A stretch of DNA of 64,000 nt from an uncultured Muribaculaceae bacterium (GCA_910583675.1 CAJTYH010000006.1:11824-75823); one strand, 5' to 3'. Shown: positions 44,457 through 53,704, counted from the first letter of the stretch. Made by a program: numbers and translations. The notes: generated by a model from the letters alone, not told the origin.

Positions 44457-44693
44457 TTATTTTTCAGCAGCTTCGATGTAAGCGATAGCGTCGCCAACGG
44501 TTGCGATACCCTCAGCCTTGTCGTCGGGAATTGTGATGCCGAATTCTTTCTCGAACTCCATGATGAGTTCAACAGTGTCGAGGCTGTCAGCGCCGAGGTC
44601 GGTGGTGAATGCAGCGGTTTCGGTCACTTGGTTTTCATCTACGCCCAATTTGTCAACGATGATTGCTTTAACACGAGATGCGATTTCTGACAT
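44457..44693 (-). CDS. acpP: Acyl carrier protein
   Basis: 78-aa acidic carrier. The phosphopantetheine-attachment Ser is in LGADSLDTVELIMEFE (about residue 39). Length and charge are typical. It heads the acpP-fabF operon and has its own strong promoter. Confidence 0.98.
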   Translation of the reverse strand: MSEIASRVKAIIVDKLGVDENQVTETAAFTTDLGADSLDTVELIMEFEKEFGITIPDDKAEGIATVGDAIAYIEAAEK

Positions 44694-44738
44694 GATAATT
44701 AGTTTTTTTGATTTATTTGATTAGTCTTTTTTGCGGTG

Positions 44739-44770
44739 CAAAGGTAAGCATTTTAATCCAATAACCTCAA
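44739..44770 (-). promoter_or_regulatory. acpP promoter
   Basis: On the minus strand TTG (44770-44768), a 21-bp spacer, then TACCTTTG (44746-44739), about 45 bp before the ATG. Confidence 0.75.
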
Positions 44771-44914
44771 GAATAAGCCTTAAATTTTGGCTGCAAGTTC
44801 TGGAATACTTTGTTTTGCGCCACAAAATTACAAAATATCCGCGAATAACAGGCAATAATTGCTGAAAAATTTCCATAATGGCCGAAAAATGGCATTACAG
44901 GCGTTTATCGGGCA

Positions 44915-45685
44915 TTATTCAGTAATGTACGGGTAGGTGATTCGATGCAGGAAAAGCGGGGTTCCGGGCATTGAGGTGCCGGCGGCGCACCGGTCGCGGC
45001 TGTTGATTATCTCCTTGAATCCCCCGGTGGTGAGTTTGCCTCGGCCAACGTCCACGAGCGTGCCTACGACGGCTCTTACCATGTTGCGCAGGAATCGGTC
45101 TGCAGTGATCTCGAATATCCATGTGGCGGCTCCGGGGACGCGTTCGCCGGGGTATGGCGCTCTCCATTCGGCACGGGTGACCTTGCATATGTTTGTCTTG
45201 GCATCCGTGTGCAGTTTTGCGAACGATGTGAAGTCAGATGTCGCGAGCAATAGTTTGGCGGCCTCGTTCATGGCTCCGAAATCGAGGTTTTCGGGGGCAT
45301 CCCACGACAATCCTCCCGAGAAAGGGTTTCGTCCCGTGTGGGCATAATAGTGGTAAGTCCGTGATGTCGCATCGAAGCGGGCGTGTGCCTCTGGGTGAAC
45401 CTCACGGATCCATCTTACGGCTATCTCGGGGCCAACGATGGAGTTTACGGCACGTATGAGCCGGGAGGTATCGGCGGCAGCCGCCGGCAGGTCGAAATGG
45501 GCGATCATGGTTGTGGCATTGACACCCGCATCGGTTCGTCCGGCACCGACGATGGGCACCGGTGCGCGGAGAACCGTTGAAAGGGCATTCTCAAGCGCTT
45601 CCTGCACGGAAGGGGCGTTTGGCTGCCTTTGCCATCCGTGGAAGTTTCTCCCGAGGTAGGAGAGGTTCATGAAATAGCGCTGCAT
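44915..45685 (-). CDS. truA: tRNA pseudouridine(38-40) synthase
   Basis: 256 aa from the ATG at 45685 (MQRYFMNLSYLGRNFHGWQRQ). The long upstream extension of the frame lies inside speA and is not part of the gene. The catalytic Asp is in GAGRTDAGVNA. Further motifs are RTYHYYAHTGRNPF, FTSFAKLHT and FLRNMVRAVVGTLVDVG. It starts 20 bp after the speA stop and is likely co-transcribed. Confidence 0.95.
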   Translation of the reverse strand: MQRYFMNLSYLGRNFHGWQRQPNAPSVQEALENALSTVLRAPVPIVGAGRTDAGVNATTMIAHFDLPAAAADTSRLIRAVNSIVGPEIAVRWIREVHPEAHARFDATSRTYHYYAHTGRNPFSGGLSWDAPENLDFGAMNEAAKLLLATSDFTSFAKLHTDAKTNICKVTRAEWRAPYPGERVPGAATWIFEITADRFLRNMVRAVVGTLVDVGRGKLTTGGFKEIINSRDRCAAGTSMPGTPLFLHRITYPYITE

Positions 45686-45705
45686 GGAGGTGGCGTTTTG
45701 GTATG

Positions 45706-47604
45706 TCAGGCTTTCTCCAGGTATGTGTAGCCGTAGAGGCCGGAGCGGTAGTTGGAAAGGAACTCGCGTCCCTCCTCGGGGGTTATGCGACCGTCTTTCA
45801 TCGCCTTTGTCACCCATGTCTCTACGTTGCGCACCAGTTTCTTCGGATTGTATTGCACGTAGTCGAGCACTTCCGCCACGGTTTCCCCGTCGATTATGCG
45901 GTCGATTTCGTAATGATCCTTGTAGCAGGAAATATGCACGGCATTGGTGTCGCCGAAAAGATTGTGCATGTCTCCCAGTATCTCCTGATAGGCACCCACG
46001 AGGAATACACCGATATAATATGGCTCTCCCTGGCGCAATGGATGCACTGGAAGCGAGCCGGAAGTGCCTTGCGGGGATATGAATGCGCTTATCTTGCCGT
46101 CGCTGTCGCAGGTCATGTCCTGTAGCGTGGCGGTGCGGGTGGGACGCTCGTCAAGGCGTGAGATGGGTATTACGGGAAATACCTGATCTACAGCCCAGGA
46201 GTCCGGCAGCGACTGGAACAGCGAGAAATTGCAGAAATACTTGTCGGGCAACATCTTGGAGATTTTCCGCAGTTCCTCCGGCGGATGTTTCATCTGTGCG
46301 CCGAGCTGTCCTACCTCGCGTGCTATTTCCCAGAATAGCTTTTCTGCCAGTGCGCGGTTGCGCAGATCAAGTATGCCGAGCGAGAACATGTCAAGCACTT
46401 CCTCGCGTATCTGCAGCGCGTCGTGCCAGCTTTCGAAGATTCGTTGTTGGTCAAGCTTGTCCCAGATCTCGTAGAGTTCCTTCACAAGTTCATGTTCGTC
46501 TCCTTTAAGCTCTTCATCGTCGCGCCAGGTGGGAAGCTGGGTAGTCTCGAGAACTTCGCATATGAGCACCGAGTGGTGTGCGGTGAGCGACCGGCCGCTC
46601 TCGGTGACGATGTTTGGTTGCGGCAGCCCGTTTTTCTCGCATGCGTCCACTATGGAGTAGATGGCATCGTTGGCATACTCCTGTATGGAGTAGTTCATGG
46701 AGCTTTCGCTTGCGCTTGAGCGGGTGCCGTCGTAGTCCACTCCAAGGCCGCCTCCTATGTCCACGAAGTCTATGTTGAATCCGAGTTTGGAGAGCTGCAC
46801 ATAGAATTGCATGGCCTCTCGCAGGGCGTTCTTGATGCGGCGGATCTTCGTGATCTGGCTTCCGATGTGGAAATGGATCAGTTTCAGCCAGTCTGTCATG
46901 CCCTGTTTCTGGAGATAGTCTATGGCCTCAAGGAGTTCCGATGAATTGAGGCCGAACTTGGAGGAGTCACCTCCCGATTCCTCCCATTTTCCCGCTCCGG
47001 AGTTGGCGAGCTTTATGCGTATGCCGATGGAGGGGGTGATGTTGAGCCGTCGGGCAACGTTATAGATAGTCTTCAGTTCGTTCAGCTTTTCTACGACTAC
47101 TATGATGCGACGACCCATCTTGTGAGCCAGCAGGGCGAGCTCCACATAGTTTTCGTCCTTGTATCCGTTGCAGATTATGAGGGCGTTTTCATCTATGTTT
47201 GTGGCCAGTACGGCGTGAAGCTCAGGTTTGGAACCGGCTTCCAGACCGATGTTGAATTTTTTACCGTGGCTAACGATCTCCTCCACTACCGGGCGCATCT
47301 GGTTTACCTTGATGGGGTATACGATGAAGTTCTTCGCTTCGTAGCCGTACTGTTCCGCTGCCTGATGGAAGCAGTTGGAGATTTTTTCCACTCGGTTGTC
47401 AAGTATGTCGGGGAAACGCAGCAGCACCGGTGCGGTTATGTCTTTTACCTGAAGCTCATCCAGTACTTCGCGTAGGTCTACCGGTGCGAGACCCGGACGC
47501 GGCGTCACCGTCACGTTCCCTTTATCGTTTATGGAAAAATACTGCCGTCCCCAGCCGTTGATGTTGTATAGCTCAGCGCTATCTTCCACACGCCATTTTC
47601 TCAT
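45706..47604 (-). CDS. speA: Biosynthetic arginine decarboxylase
   Basis: PLP-dependent fold III decarboxylase making agmatine, the first step to putrescine and spermidine. 632 aa, near the family's ~630. The PLP lysine lies in NFIVYPIKVNQMRPVV (about residue 100). IGLEAGSKPEL, FHIGSQI and DIGGGLGVDYDGT are present, and LICEVLETTQLP sits before the insertion domain. The active-site Cys region SCYKDHYEIDRIIDGETV lies near the C-terminus. Divergent from rplS. Confidence 0.96.
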   Translation of the reverse strand: MRKWRVEDSAELYNINGWGRQYFSINDKGNVTVTPRPGLAPVDLREVLDELQVKDITAPVLLRFPDILDNRVEKISNCFHQAAEQYGYEAKNFIVYPIKVNQMRPVVEEIVSHGKKFNIGLEAGSKPELHAVLATNIDENALIICNGYKDENYVELALLAHKMGRRIIVVVEKLNELKTIYNVARRLNITPSIGIRIKLANSGAGKWEESGGDSSKFGLNSSELLEAIDYLQKQGMTDWLKLIHFHIGSQITKIRRIKNALREAMQFYVQLSKLGFNIDFVDIGGGLGVDYDGTRSSASESSMNYSIQEYANDAIYSIVDACEKNGLPQPNIVTESGRSLTAHHSVLICEVLETTQLPTWRDDEELKGDEHELVKELYEIWDKLDQQRIFESWHDALQIREEVLDMFSLGILDLRNRALAEKLFWEIAREVGQLGAQMKHPPEELRKISKMLPDKYFCNFSLFQSLPDSWAVDQVFPVIPISRLDERPTRTATLQDMTCDSDGKISAFISPQGTSGSLPVHPLRQGEPYYIGVFLVGAYQEILGDMHNLFGDTNAVHISCYKDHYEIDRIIDGETVAEVLDYVQYNPKKLVRNVETWVTKAMKDGRITPEEGREFLSNYRSGLYGYTYLEKA

Positions 47605-47709
47605 GTCTTCTTAGTTGTTCTGTGCTGTAAAGTAAAGGGTGCAGCGGTCGCTGCGTCATGTTTGGTTGTCTGTTGCGAAAATGCGTTGCCGCCGTTTCAC
47701 ATTAAGTTG

Positions 47710-47717
47710 CAAAGTTA
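47710..47717 (-). promoter_or_regulatory. -7 promoter element of speA
   Basis: TAACTTTG on the minus strand, about 105 bp before the speA ATG. The -33 element is poor. Confidence 0.45.
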
Positions 47718-47800
47718 CTAAAACTTTTGTTTTTTTGATCCCGTGCCGTCTGTTTACTACGGTTTTCAGGCGTTTTCTCGGAAAATGGACATCAGGTATT

Positions 47801-47830
47801 TTGTCAAATCAGGAAAATAGCTTAACTTTG
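47801..47830 (+). promoter_or_regulatory. rplS promoter
   Basis: TTG at 47801-47803, a 19-bp spacer, then TAACTTTG at 47823-47830. The leader before the ATG at 47911 is about 74 nt. Confidence 0.75.
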
Positions 47831-47910
47831 CAGCCGATTTCGTAATCTCTGGCGGGACAAGGCTGCCCGCGTATATTGCGACTATTGTTAAATTTTAGCT
47901 ATAATTTATC

Positions 47911-48270
47911 ATGGATTTAATCAAAGTTGCCGAAGAGGCTTTTGCTACCGGCAAGCAGTTCCCCGAGTTCGGTCCCGGCGACACCATCACTGTGGCTTAC
48001 CGTATCAAAGAGGGTAACAAAGAGCGTATCCAGCAGTATCGCGGTGTGGTTATCCGCATCAACGGCGAGGGAACAAAGAAGCGTTTCACCGTGCGCAAGA
48101 TGAGCGACAACATCGGTGTTGAGCGTATCTTCCCCATTGAATCTCCGTTCATTGACTCTATCGTAGTCAACAAATACGGTAAGGTTCGTCGTGCGAAACT
48201 CTACTACCTCCGCAATCTTACCGGCAAGAAAGCCCGTATCAAGGAGCGCCGCGTAGTAAAGAAGGACTAA
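47911..48270 (+). CDS. rplS: Ribosomal protein L19
   Basis: 119-aa large-subunit protein at the 30S/50S interface. FGPGDTITVAYRIKEGNKERIQQYRGVVI, GVERIFPIESPFIDSI and KVRRAKLYYLRNLTGKKARIKERR are diagnostic. Monocistronic with its own promoter and terminator. Confidence 0.98.
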   Translation: MDLIKVAEEAFATGKQFPEFGPGDTITVAYRIKEGNKERIQQYRGVVIRINGEGTKKRFTVRKMSDNIGVERIFPIESPFIDSIVVNKYGKVRRAKLYYLRNLTGKKARIKERRVVKKD

Positions 48271-48295
48271 TCCTCCATCTGGCTACTGAAAATAA

Positions 48296-48332
48296 AAAAC
48301 CGTCCGGTCCGTTTGGAACTGGACGGTTTTTT
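48296..48332 (+). terminator. rplS terminator
   Basis: AAAACCGTCC pairs with GGACGGTTTT around a 15-nt loop and is followed by T residues, about 30 bp past the stop. Confidence 0.8.
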
Positions 48333-48388
48333 GTCGTATGCTCGTAAGAGCCGTGTGGCTTTTGCGTGCGACGTATTATAGTATTACA

Positions 48389-49318
48389 TCAGTCTTTTAC
48401 GATGGATACCCTGGCGGAGCTGAAAACGCTCATGTCAAGTTTTTCCATTATATGCTTGATGGCGCGGGCTGCCCTGACGCTTACACGTGCGGGATTGAGT
48501 TCGGCTCCATATGCAGCTATCGCCATCACACCAGGATATATGCCGAGGATTGTACCTCCGAAGCTGGCCTTGGCGGGCAGACCGGTGCTGACAAGCCACG
48601 GGGTGTTCATCTTGTGCGGGCCTTTTGCCGCCATCATCGCGACGATGTATTTTGCTATCTCGCCGTCGAATACGATTTTACCGGTGGACGGGTTGACACC
48701 GTCGGCTGCAATGGTCGCCCCCATCATGGCAAGTTGAGCGGTGGATGCGCTCATGGCCTCTGCTTTTACAGCGAGGTCTACGGCAAGGGTAGCGTCGTCA
48801 TAAAGGAAATAACCGTCTTCCGCAAGCCTGTTGACTGTTCCATCTTCGTTTACCTGTTTTTTGATTGTCTCGTATACCGTGTCGTTCAATTCTGGAGAGG
48901 TGCCCATGAGGTCGATCATGCGGTTTTCATACAGGTTCCATTTTGATTCGGGGTCTCCCGTAGGCTCCATCGCTGAAAAAGCGCGTATGGTATGGGCGCT
49001 CACAGGAAGATGTGCCGGTTTGTGCGGCAGTTTATGGCAGGGGCATTGTCCGGACTTCTTTATCAATTCGTCACGGGAATTCTGGGAGAACATGACCGAT
49101 GCCAGTGGTACTCTCACGATAGATCCCATAGGAACCTTCACATCGGTATCTCCCTTGTTAATGACAGTCCCGTCGGCAAGAACCACGGTTATTCCCGTAT
49201 GCTTGCAGTCTGCACCGACGTTGCGCGGATCAATTTCACCTTCTTTTACGGATTTCACGAGTTCGTATGCTTCGTCTACCGTTTTTCTCAGATCGCTTAA
49301 AGAAATTTTACGTTCCAT
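48389..49318 (-). CDS. Glutaminase-family protein with altered active site
   Basis: 309 aa from the ATG at 49318 (MERKISLSDLRK). The C-terminal half aligns with serine-dependent glutaminases (beta-lactamase fold): MMGATIAADGVNPSTGKIV, then TPWLVSTGLPAKASFGGTILGIYPGVMAIAAYGAELNP. In the N-terminal half the expected S-I-S-K nucleophile motif reads S-I-V-R (VPMGSIVRVP), and the NAGAI segment is not recognisable. It may be inactive or act on a different substrate. A conventional GlsA is the alternative if my alignment of the first half is wrong. Confidence 0.62.
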   Translation of the reverse strand: MERKISLSDLRKTVDEAYELVKSVKEGEIDPRNVGADCKHTGITVVLADGTVINKGDTDVKVPMGSIVRVPLASVMFSQNSRDELIKKSGQCPCHKLPHKPAHLPVSAHTIRAFSAMEPTGDPESKWNLYENRMIDLMGTSPELNDTVYETIKKQVNEDGTVNRLAEDGYFLYDDATLAVDLAVKAEAMSASTAQLAMMGATIAADGVNPSTGKIVFDGEIAKYIVAMMAAKGPHKMNTPWLVSTGLPAKASFGGTILGIYPGVMAIAAYGAELNPARVSVRAARAIKHIMEKLDMSVFSSARVSIVKD

Positions 49319-49502
49319 ATATGTTTTTGTTGTTTGTTGTTGAATTATGCAGGGTGCCGTGTGTGGCTCTCCGTATGGTACGTCATATAAACGTTCACGC
49401 CTACCCGTTGGTTTAAACTTAGATTGGCCATGCGGTATCATGTATCGCATGGCCAAGTCAAGTATTCGGATATATGGGGGTATGTAGTACCCCAATATGG
49501 GC

Positions 49503-49613
49503 TCATAGAACAAGCGGAAGCACTATGGAGGCTGTGAACATGGTAAGCATCAAGGCATTCCTGCCGAGACGTGCGAGCTTTACCAGCCGGGTGTTGAGTA
49601 GTGAGTCGTTCAT
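49503..49613 (-). CDS. Possible 36-aa membrane peptide
   Basis: The frame starts MNDSLLNTRLVKLARLGRN and ends in a run of hydrophobic residues (TASIVLPLVL). Basic amphipathic N-terminus and hydrophobic C-terminus suggest a small membrane peptide. It lies 185 bp upstream of the glutaminase-like gene. No promoter match was found and no family is known to me. Confidence 0.3.
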   Translation of the reverse strand: MNDSLLNTRLVKLARLGRNALMLTMFTASIVLPLVL

Positions 49614-50416
49614 GATGCAAGTAATTAGAGCGGTAAATAATCTATGGATCGAAAATCTTGTTCCCTGAACCATCTTTAATAATAGTTGCGTATTATTATA
49701 ACTTTGCTACGTTGGTTTTGGTTCGATGGAGTGCGCCGGAGCTATGATTTCATACTCACATGGTTTCGCCTTTCTTGTAAAGCCGAAATAGGTTTTTTAG
49801 AACGCTATTGATGGCGCGATTTTTCAGGTAACTTTGAAAAATAATCTGATGCAATAGCCCCCCTCAATGACATTTTTTAGTAACTTTGCACATGATTCAC
49901 AGATGTATCATGGAGTTGATGCTGTGAATGATACATTTTTTATCAAAAGGTGTTATTGAAATTTTATCTTCAGATCTCGAACTTGGCGGTTTGAAATATG
50001 CAGTGAAGATGAGATTGGCAATAGCGCCTGCATCGGTTGCTTGTATTTTGTCACATATGGCAGATAATATAGCAAATTCGGTGTGGGGCTATTGTTTTAT
50101 CTGCTGCATGGGTACGCCAAGACCTGGGATTTGGATAAAACAAGATACAATCCTCACACCTTTTTTATATCCAATAGCCAATGGATTCTAAGGAGGATGA
50201 GAACCGCAATCTTATCAAATTAAAAACATAGTCAACCGAGAAAAGAAAAATCAACAACACGCTACACACATCGGGAACGAGGATCGTCATCACACTTATG
50301 CCGATTATCCCGCCATTTGCAACGCTCCACCGCAGAGGGTTCTTTGCAGAAGAACATCCTTATGCAACCTTTACCGCATCTCTCCTGAAAACATCAACCA
50401 TAAAAATACACAAACA
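49614..50416. other. AT-rich gene-poor region with several promoter-like motifs
   Basis: TAACTTTG appears three times on the forward strand (49699-49706, 49829-49836, 49881-49888) without a protein-like gene behind it. An 87-aa frame at 49928-50191 is not convincing. The third motif is followed at once by paired hairpins and a T-run, described separately. The last ~200 bp is the leader region of the leucine-rich-repeat gene. Confidence 0.45.
49881..49941 (+). ncRNA. Promoter followed by a tiny attenuator-like RNA
   Basis: The TAACTTTG -7 box (49881-49888) should start RNA near 49895. ATTCACAG (49895-49902) can pair with CTGTGAAT (49922-49929). TGTATCAT (49904-49911) can pair with ATGATACA (49928-49935), which precedes six T. 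The two stems compete, in an A-B-A'-B' order, so a terminator and an alternative fold are possible. Speculative. Confidence 0.35.
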
Positions 50417-51946
50417 ATGAAACAATTCATTACCACTTTCTGCTGTGTGCTTGTCCTGCTTGCCACAGCTTTCCATGCTTCGGCATACGATGAGTTTATT
50501 CAATTTGAAGTGGATGGAACCAGATACCATGTCCTTTCCCAAGAGGAGAAGACCGTTGAAATAACAAGTGGCAATCGTTGGGATGAAACAGTCGTCATTC
50601 CTCGGGAGGTATCTTATTCCGACAATGCGTATACCGTTGTTAAAATTGCTGATAACGCGTTCAATGGTGCGCGTATGACTTCGATTACATTGCCTAATAC
50701 TCTCATCTCAATTGGTAGCGGTGCCTTTTCCAGTAGCAATCTTACCTCCCTCACAATCCCCGCTTCTGTTGTTGAGATGAAGGAAAAGGTTTTTATAAGC
50801 TGTCTTCGTCTGGAAAGCATATTGGTAGAGCCGGACAATGAGTATTTTTCATCTTTGGATGGAATACTTTTCAATAAAGACTACACAACATTGATTCAGT
50901 GCCCTCCAAGAAAAACTGAAGCCATGATTCCAAATTCAGTAACGACAATAGGAGATGATGCATTCCGTTCTTGTGCATTAAGATCAGTTTTAATACCAGC
51001 TTTTGTCACATCAATAGGCAGTGGCGCCTTTTCAAGTGAAAACCTGCAAGAAATTTTGGTAGATGATGGTAATGAATATTATTCCTCCGGGAATGGATCG
51101 CTTTTGTCAAAGGACGGGACGAAATTGATTCAAGCTCCCGGAGGGGTAAAGAATGTTGTTATTCCTAATTCTGTTACATTCATAGATGAGTGGGCATTTT
51201 GGGGGTTTGCTCTGGAATCCGTTGATATTCCAAATTCTGTTGTCACAATAGGGAAATCGGCATTCGCCAACTGTTATAGATTGCTTTCTGTTGATATTCC
51301 AAATTCGGTTACTACCATAGGTGAAGGCGCATTTGAACGTTGCGAGAGGTTGGGCTTAGTAACGATTCCGAATTCAGTTACTTCAATAGGGGTGGTTGCA
51401 TTTGCTGCTTGCAATGCATTAACCTCTGTAGTTATCCCAAATTCAATCACAACGATTAGTAATAACCTGTTCACCAATTGTGCATCACTTACAACGGTAA
51501 CCATACCGAGTTCTGTTACATCGATAGGGGATTGGGCATTCTGGAATTGTCCAGCTCTGAAAATAATTGAAAATCAGAGCAGGATTCCGGTGGAGTGCGA
51601 TCCGGGCTTCTCGGATGATAATTATGCCAATGCGACGCTTTATGTTCCGAGAGGTACGACTGATGTATATAGGCAAACCTCCCCTTGGCAGAATTTCTTG
51701 AACATAGAGGAAAAGGATTTCTCTGGCATAGGTGAGATTGATGCGGAGGGTGAGTGCACTATTGACATATCTGTGGAGGACGGGGTTATAATTGTATCCG
51801 GGCTTGACCGCGCTCAACCTGTAACCATATGCGACATACAGGGACGTATCATGTACACCGGGTGCGAACATCGCATAGAGGGTCTTGCCTCTGGCGTGTA
51901 TGTGGTAAATGCCGGAAACAATATCGTCAAGTGTGCGATCAAATGA
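50417..51946 (+). CDS. BspA-like leucine-rich-repeat surface protein with type IX-style C-terminus
   Basis: 509 aa with a Sec signal peptide (MKQFITTFCCVLVLLATAFHASA). Ten or so LRR_5 repeats of about 23 residues, consensus I-P-N-S-V-T-x-I-G-x-x-A-F-x-x-C-x-x-L-x-x-V, run from about residue 75 to 390. Two island regions carry EYFSSLDGILFNKDYTTLIQ-type segments. The last ~75 residues (TIDISVEDGVIIVSGLDRAQPVTICDIQGRI...GLASGVYVVNAGNNIVK) form the Ig-like sorting domain typical of Bacteroidetes type IX cargo. A surface adhesion or host-interaction role is inferred from BspA relatives. Confidence 0.85.
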   Translation: MKQFITTFCCVLVLLATAFHASAYDEFIQFEVDGTRYHVLSQEEKTVEITSGNRWDETVVIPREVSYSDNAYTVVKIADNAFNGARMTSITLPNTLISIGSGAFSSSNLTSLTIPASVVEMKEKVFISCLRLESILVEPDNEYFSSLDGILFNKDYTTLIQCPPRKTEAMIPNSVTTIGDDAFRSCALRSVLIPAFVTSIGSGAFSSENLQEILVDDGNEYYSSGNGSLLSKDGTKLIQAPGGVKNVVIPNSVTFIDEWAFWGFALESVDIPNSVVTIGKSAFANCYRLLSVDIPNSVTTIGEGAFERCERLGLVTIPNSVTSIGVVAFAACNALTSVVIPNSITTISNNLFTNCASLTTVTIPSSVTSIGDWAFWNCPALKIIENQSRIPVECDPGFSDDNYANATLYVPRGTTDVYRQTSPWQNFLNIEEKDFSGIGEIDAEGECTIDISVEDGVIIVSGLDRAQPVTICDIQGRIMYTGCEHRIEGLASGVYVVNAGNNIVKCAIK

Positions 51947-51949
51947 CGG

Positions 51950-52467
51950 TAGTTACCCGGTGGTATTGGGCATATGCGCCCCGTGAAGCGCATTCCTGAA
52001 ACCCTTTTATTCCAATTCATATAGAAACCATGTGGGGCTGTGACTTCAAAATTCGTGAAGCGCGGCTCCATTTTTCTATGCCCTTCGAATGGGAGGCAGC
52101 GGATTTTTCCGGCACTGTACTCTTAATGTGGGAGCCAATGATTGGTGCAAAAATAAAAAATCCATTGTTTCCTTCACAGGTAACCATGGATTAAAGCCAA
52201 AAGGCAAGATTTGTGATTCTAAAAAATTCCTGTTTGAGTGGGAATTTACGTGTAGAGATTATATCTTACTTACATTCATCTAAATTCCTTAATGCAGACC
52301 TCGCTGCGGGCACCTCACGGCGCTGCGGCGCTGTCGGTTATTATTTTTTTCGCAACCGTTGGAAGAAGCTCTTTAAAAGGCTTATTCCGTTTGCAGAAGC
52401 TTTCACTGATTGTTAAGTTCCTAAAACAGTTGTGAACCTAAAATAAATTGCACCTGGAATTTCACTG
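51950..52467. other. Gene-poor region, possible noncoding transcript on the minus strand
   Basis: No protein-like frame. On the minus strand it begins just downstream of a consensus promoter (52497-52468). It contains two similar 14-nt segments (GCTTCTGCAAACGG and GCTTCTTCCAACGG), a GC-rich patch around 52297-52335 (CGCTGCGG occurs twice), and a hairpin AATCCAT(t)GTT / AAC(c)ATGGATT at 52159-52192. A structured RNA is possible. Confidence 0.4.
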
Positions 52468-52498
52468 CAAAGTTATACGTTTTTTGCCGTTCTGCAAA
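52468..52498 (-). promoter_or_regulatory. Orphan minus-strand promoter
   Basis: On the minus strand TTTTG (52498-52494 region), a 19-bp spacer, then TAACTTTG (52475-52468). It points away from the FdtB-like gene into a region with no open frame. Confidence 0.65.
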
Positions 52499-52550
52499 AC
52501 AGATGCGCGGATATTACGGTTTCTAACAGCTTTTTGGCTGTTAAAAAACG

Positions 52551-53699
52551 CTAAAACGCATTTATGATGTCAGAAATCTCCTTTGCGTCGGTTTCTGAGG
52601 TGCAGGCTGAAATCGGAAGGCTTACGCATTGCGATGCCAGCATTTCGGTAATGTCGAGAGGGGAGGGGATTCTTAGTTTTTCAGCGCCGTTGCCGGTAAA
52701 GCAGGGTTGCATGTGCGGAGGGGTGGCATAATGCATGTCCCATCCTACGTTGTGCCTGTCAAGGTGTGTGGTAAAGCGGTTCCGGTCGGCGACATGAACG
52801 ACATATTGATGCCATACGCACCCCTCTTTTCCGTCTGCCGGCAATCTTACGGCTTCGTTTGTGATTCGGGTTCCGTATATCCCCGCTATCTTTCTGCGTC
52901 TTGCATTCTCCTCTTCCAGATGGTTGAGCTTCACGTCAAGGATCGCTGCCTGGACGGGATCCAGTCGGCAGTTGTATCCGCAATAGATATTGTGGTAGCG
53001 TGTGTCGCTTCCATAATTGGCCAAGGCGCGCACGGCTGCGGCGAGTTGCGGGTCGGAAGTGGTTACGGCTCCCGCATCTCCTATGGCTCCGATGTTTTTC
53101 GTAGGGTAGAAGCTGAAAGCTGCGGCATCCCCGAGAGCACCGGTCATGTGGCTGCCTGACAGTCCCGGAAGATGGGAAATCGCTCCTATGGCCTGTGCAT
53201 TGTCCTCTATGATTTTCAACCCATGCTCTTTGGCGAGCGTGCGCAGTGTATCGTCCCAGCATACGCGTCCGTAGAGATGCACCGGCATTATTCCTCTGGT
53301 GCGCGGGGTGAGTGCCTTGGAGATCGAAGACGTGTCCAGATTGCTTGTCGCGGGATCAGGATCAACAAGCACGGGGGTAAGCCCTGCATCTACTATGGCC
53401 AGAACGGATGCCACGAACGTGTTGGCGGGAACCATTATCTCGTCCCCTTTTTCCATATGCCCGAGAGCCACGTAAGCTTTAAGGATCAGACGCAAAGCGT
53501 CAAGGCCGTTGCTGACACCGATTGCATGGGTGGCACCGCAAAGCTTAGCCAATCTTTGCTCGAATGCCTCAACTTGCGGCCCTCCTATGTAGCGGCCGCT
53601 GCGCAGCACTCTTGTTACGGCATCTTCTATTTCAGGTAGATAAGGCGCATCTACCGTCCCTAAGTTAAGGAATTCGTATCTTTTTGATGAATCTGTCAT
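52551..53699 (-). CDS. DegT/DnrJ/EryC1-family sugar aminotransferase (FdtB-like)
   Basis: 382-aa PLP enzyme transferring an amino group to a nucleotide-linked ketosugar. FLNLGTVDAPYLPEIEDAVTRVLRSGRYIGGPQVEAFEQRLA opens the fold. The PLP lysine lies in FSFYPTKNIGAIGDAGAV. DALRLILKAY and YNCRLDPVQAAIL are also present. Together with the adjacent FdtA-like isomerase it probably makes dTDP-3-amino-3,6-dideoxy-hexose. Start 53699, 5 bp after the fdtA-like stop. Confidence 0.88.
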   Translation of the reverse strand: MTDSSKRYEFLNLGTVDAPYLPEIEDAVTRVLRSGRYIGGPQVEAFEQRLAKLCGATHAIGVSNGLDALRLILKAYVALGHMEKGDEIMVPANTFVASVLAIVDAGLTPVLVDPDPATSNLDTSSISKALTPRTRGIMPVHLYGRVCWDDTLRTLAKEHGLKIIEDNAQAIGAISHLPGLSGSHMTGALGDAAAFSFYPTKNIGAIGDAGAVTTSDPQLAAAVRALANYGSDTRYHNIYCGYNCRLDPVQAAILDVKLNHLEEENARRRKIAGIYGTRITNEAVRLPADGKEGCVWHQYVVHVADRNRFTTHLDRHNVGWDMHYATPPHMQPCFTGNGAEKLRIPSPLDITEMLASQCVSLPISACTSETDAKEISDIINAF

Positions 53700-53704
53700 G
53701 ATTC

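Noticed and set aside
49928..50191. 87-aa forward open frame
   Set aside because: Start lies in the terminator-like hairpin; no family or codon support.
50620..51560. Tandem DNA repeat inside the LRR gene
   Set aside because: The periodicity comes from the protein repeats (I-P-N-S-V-T-x-I-G); at DNA level the copies are diverged, so it is not a separate repeat array.
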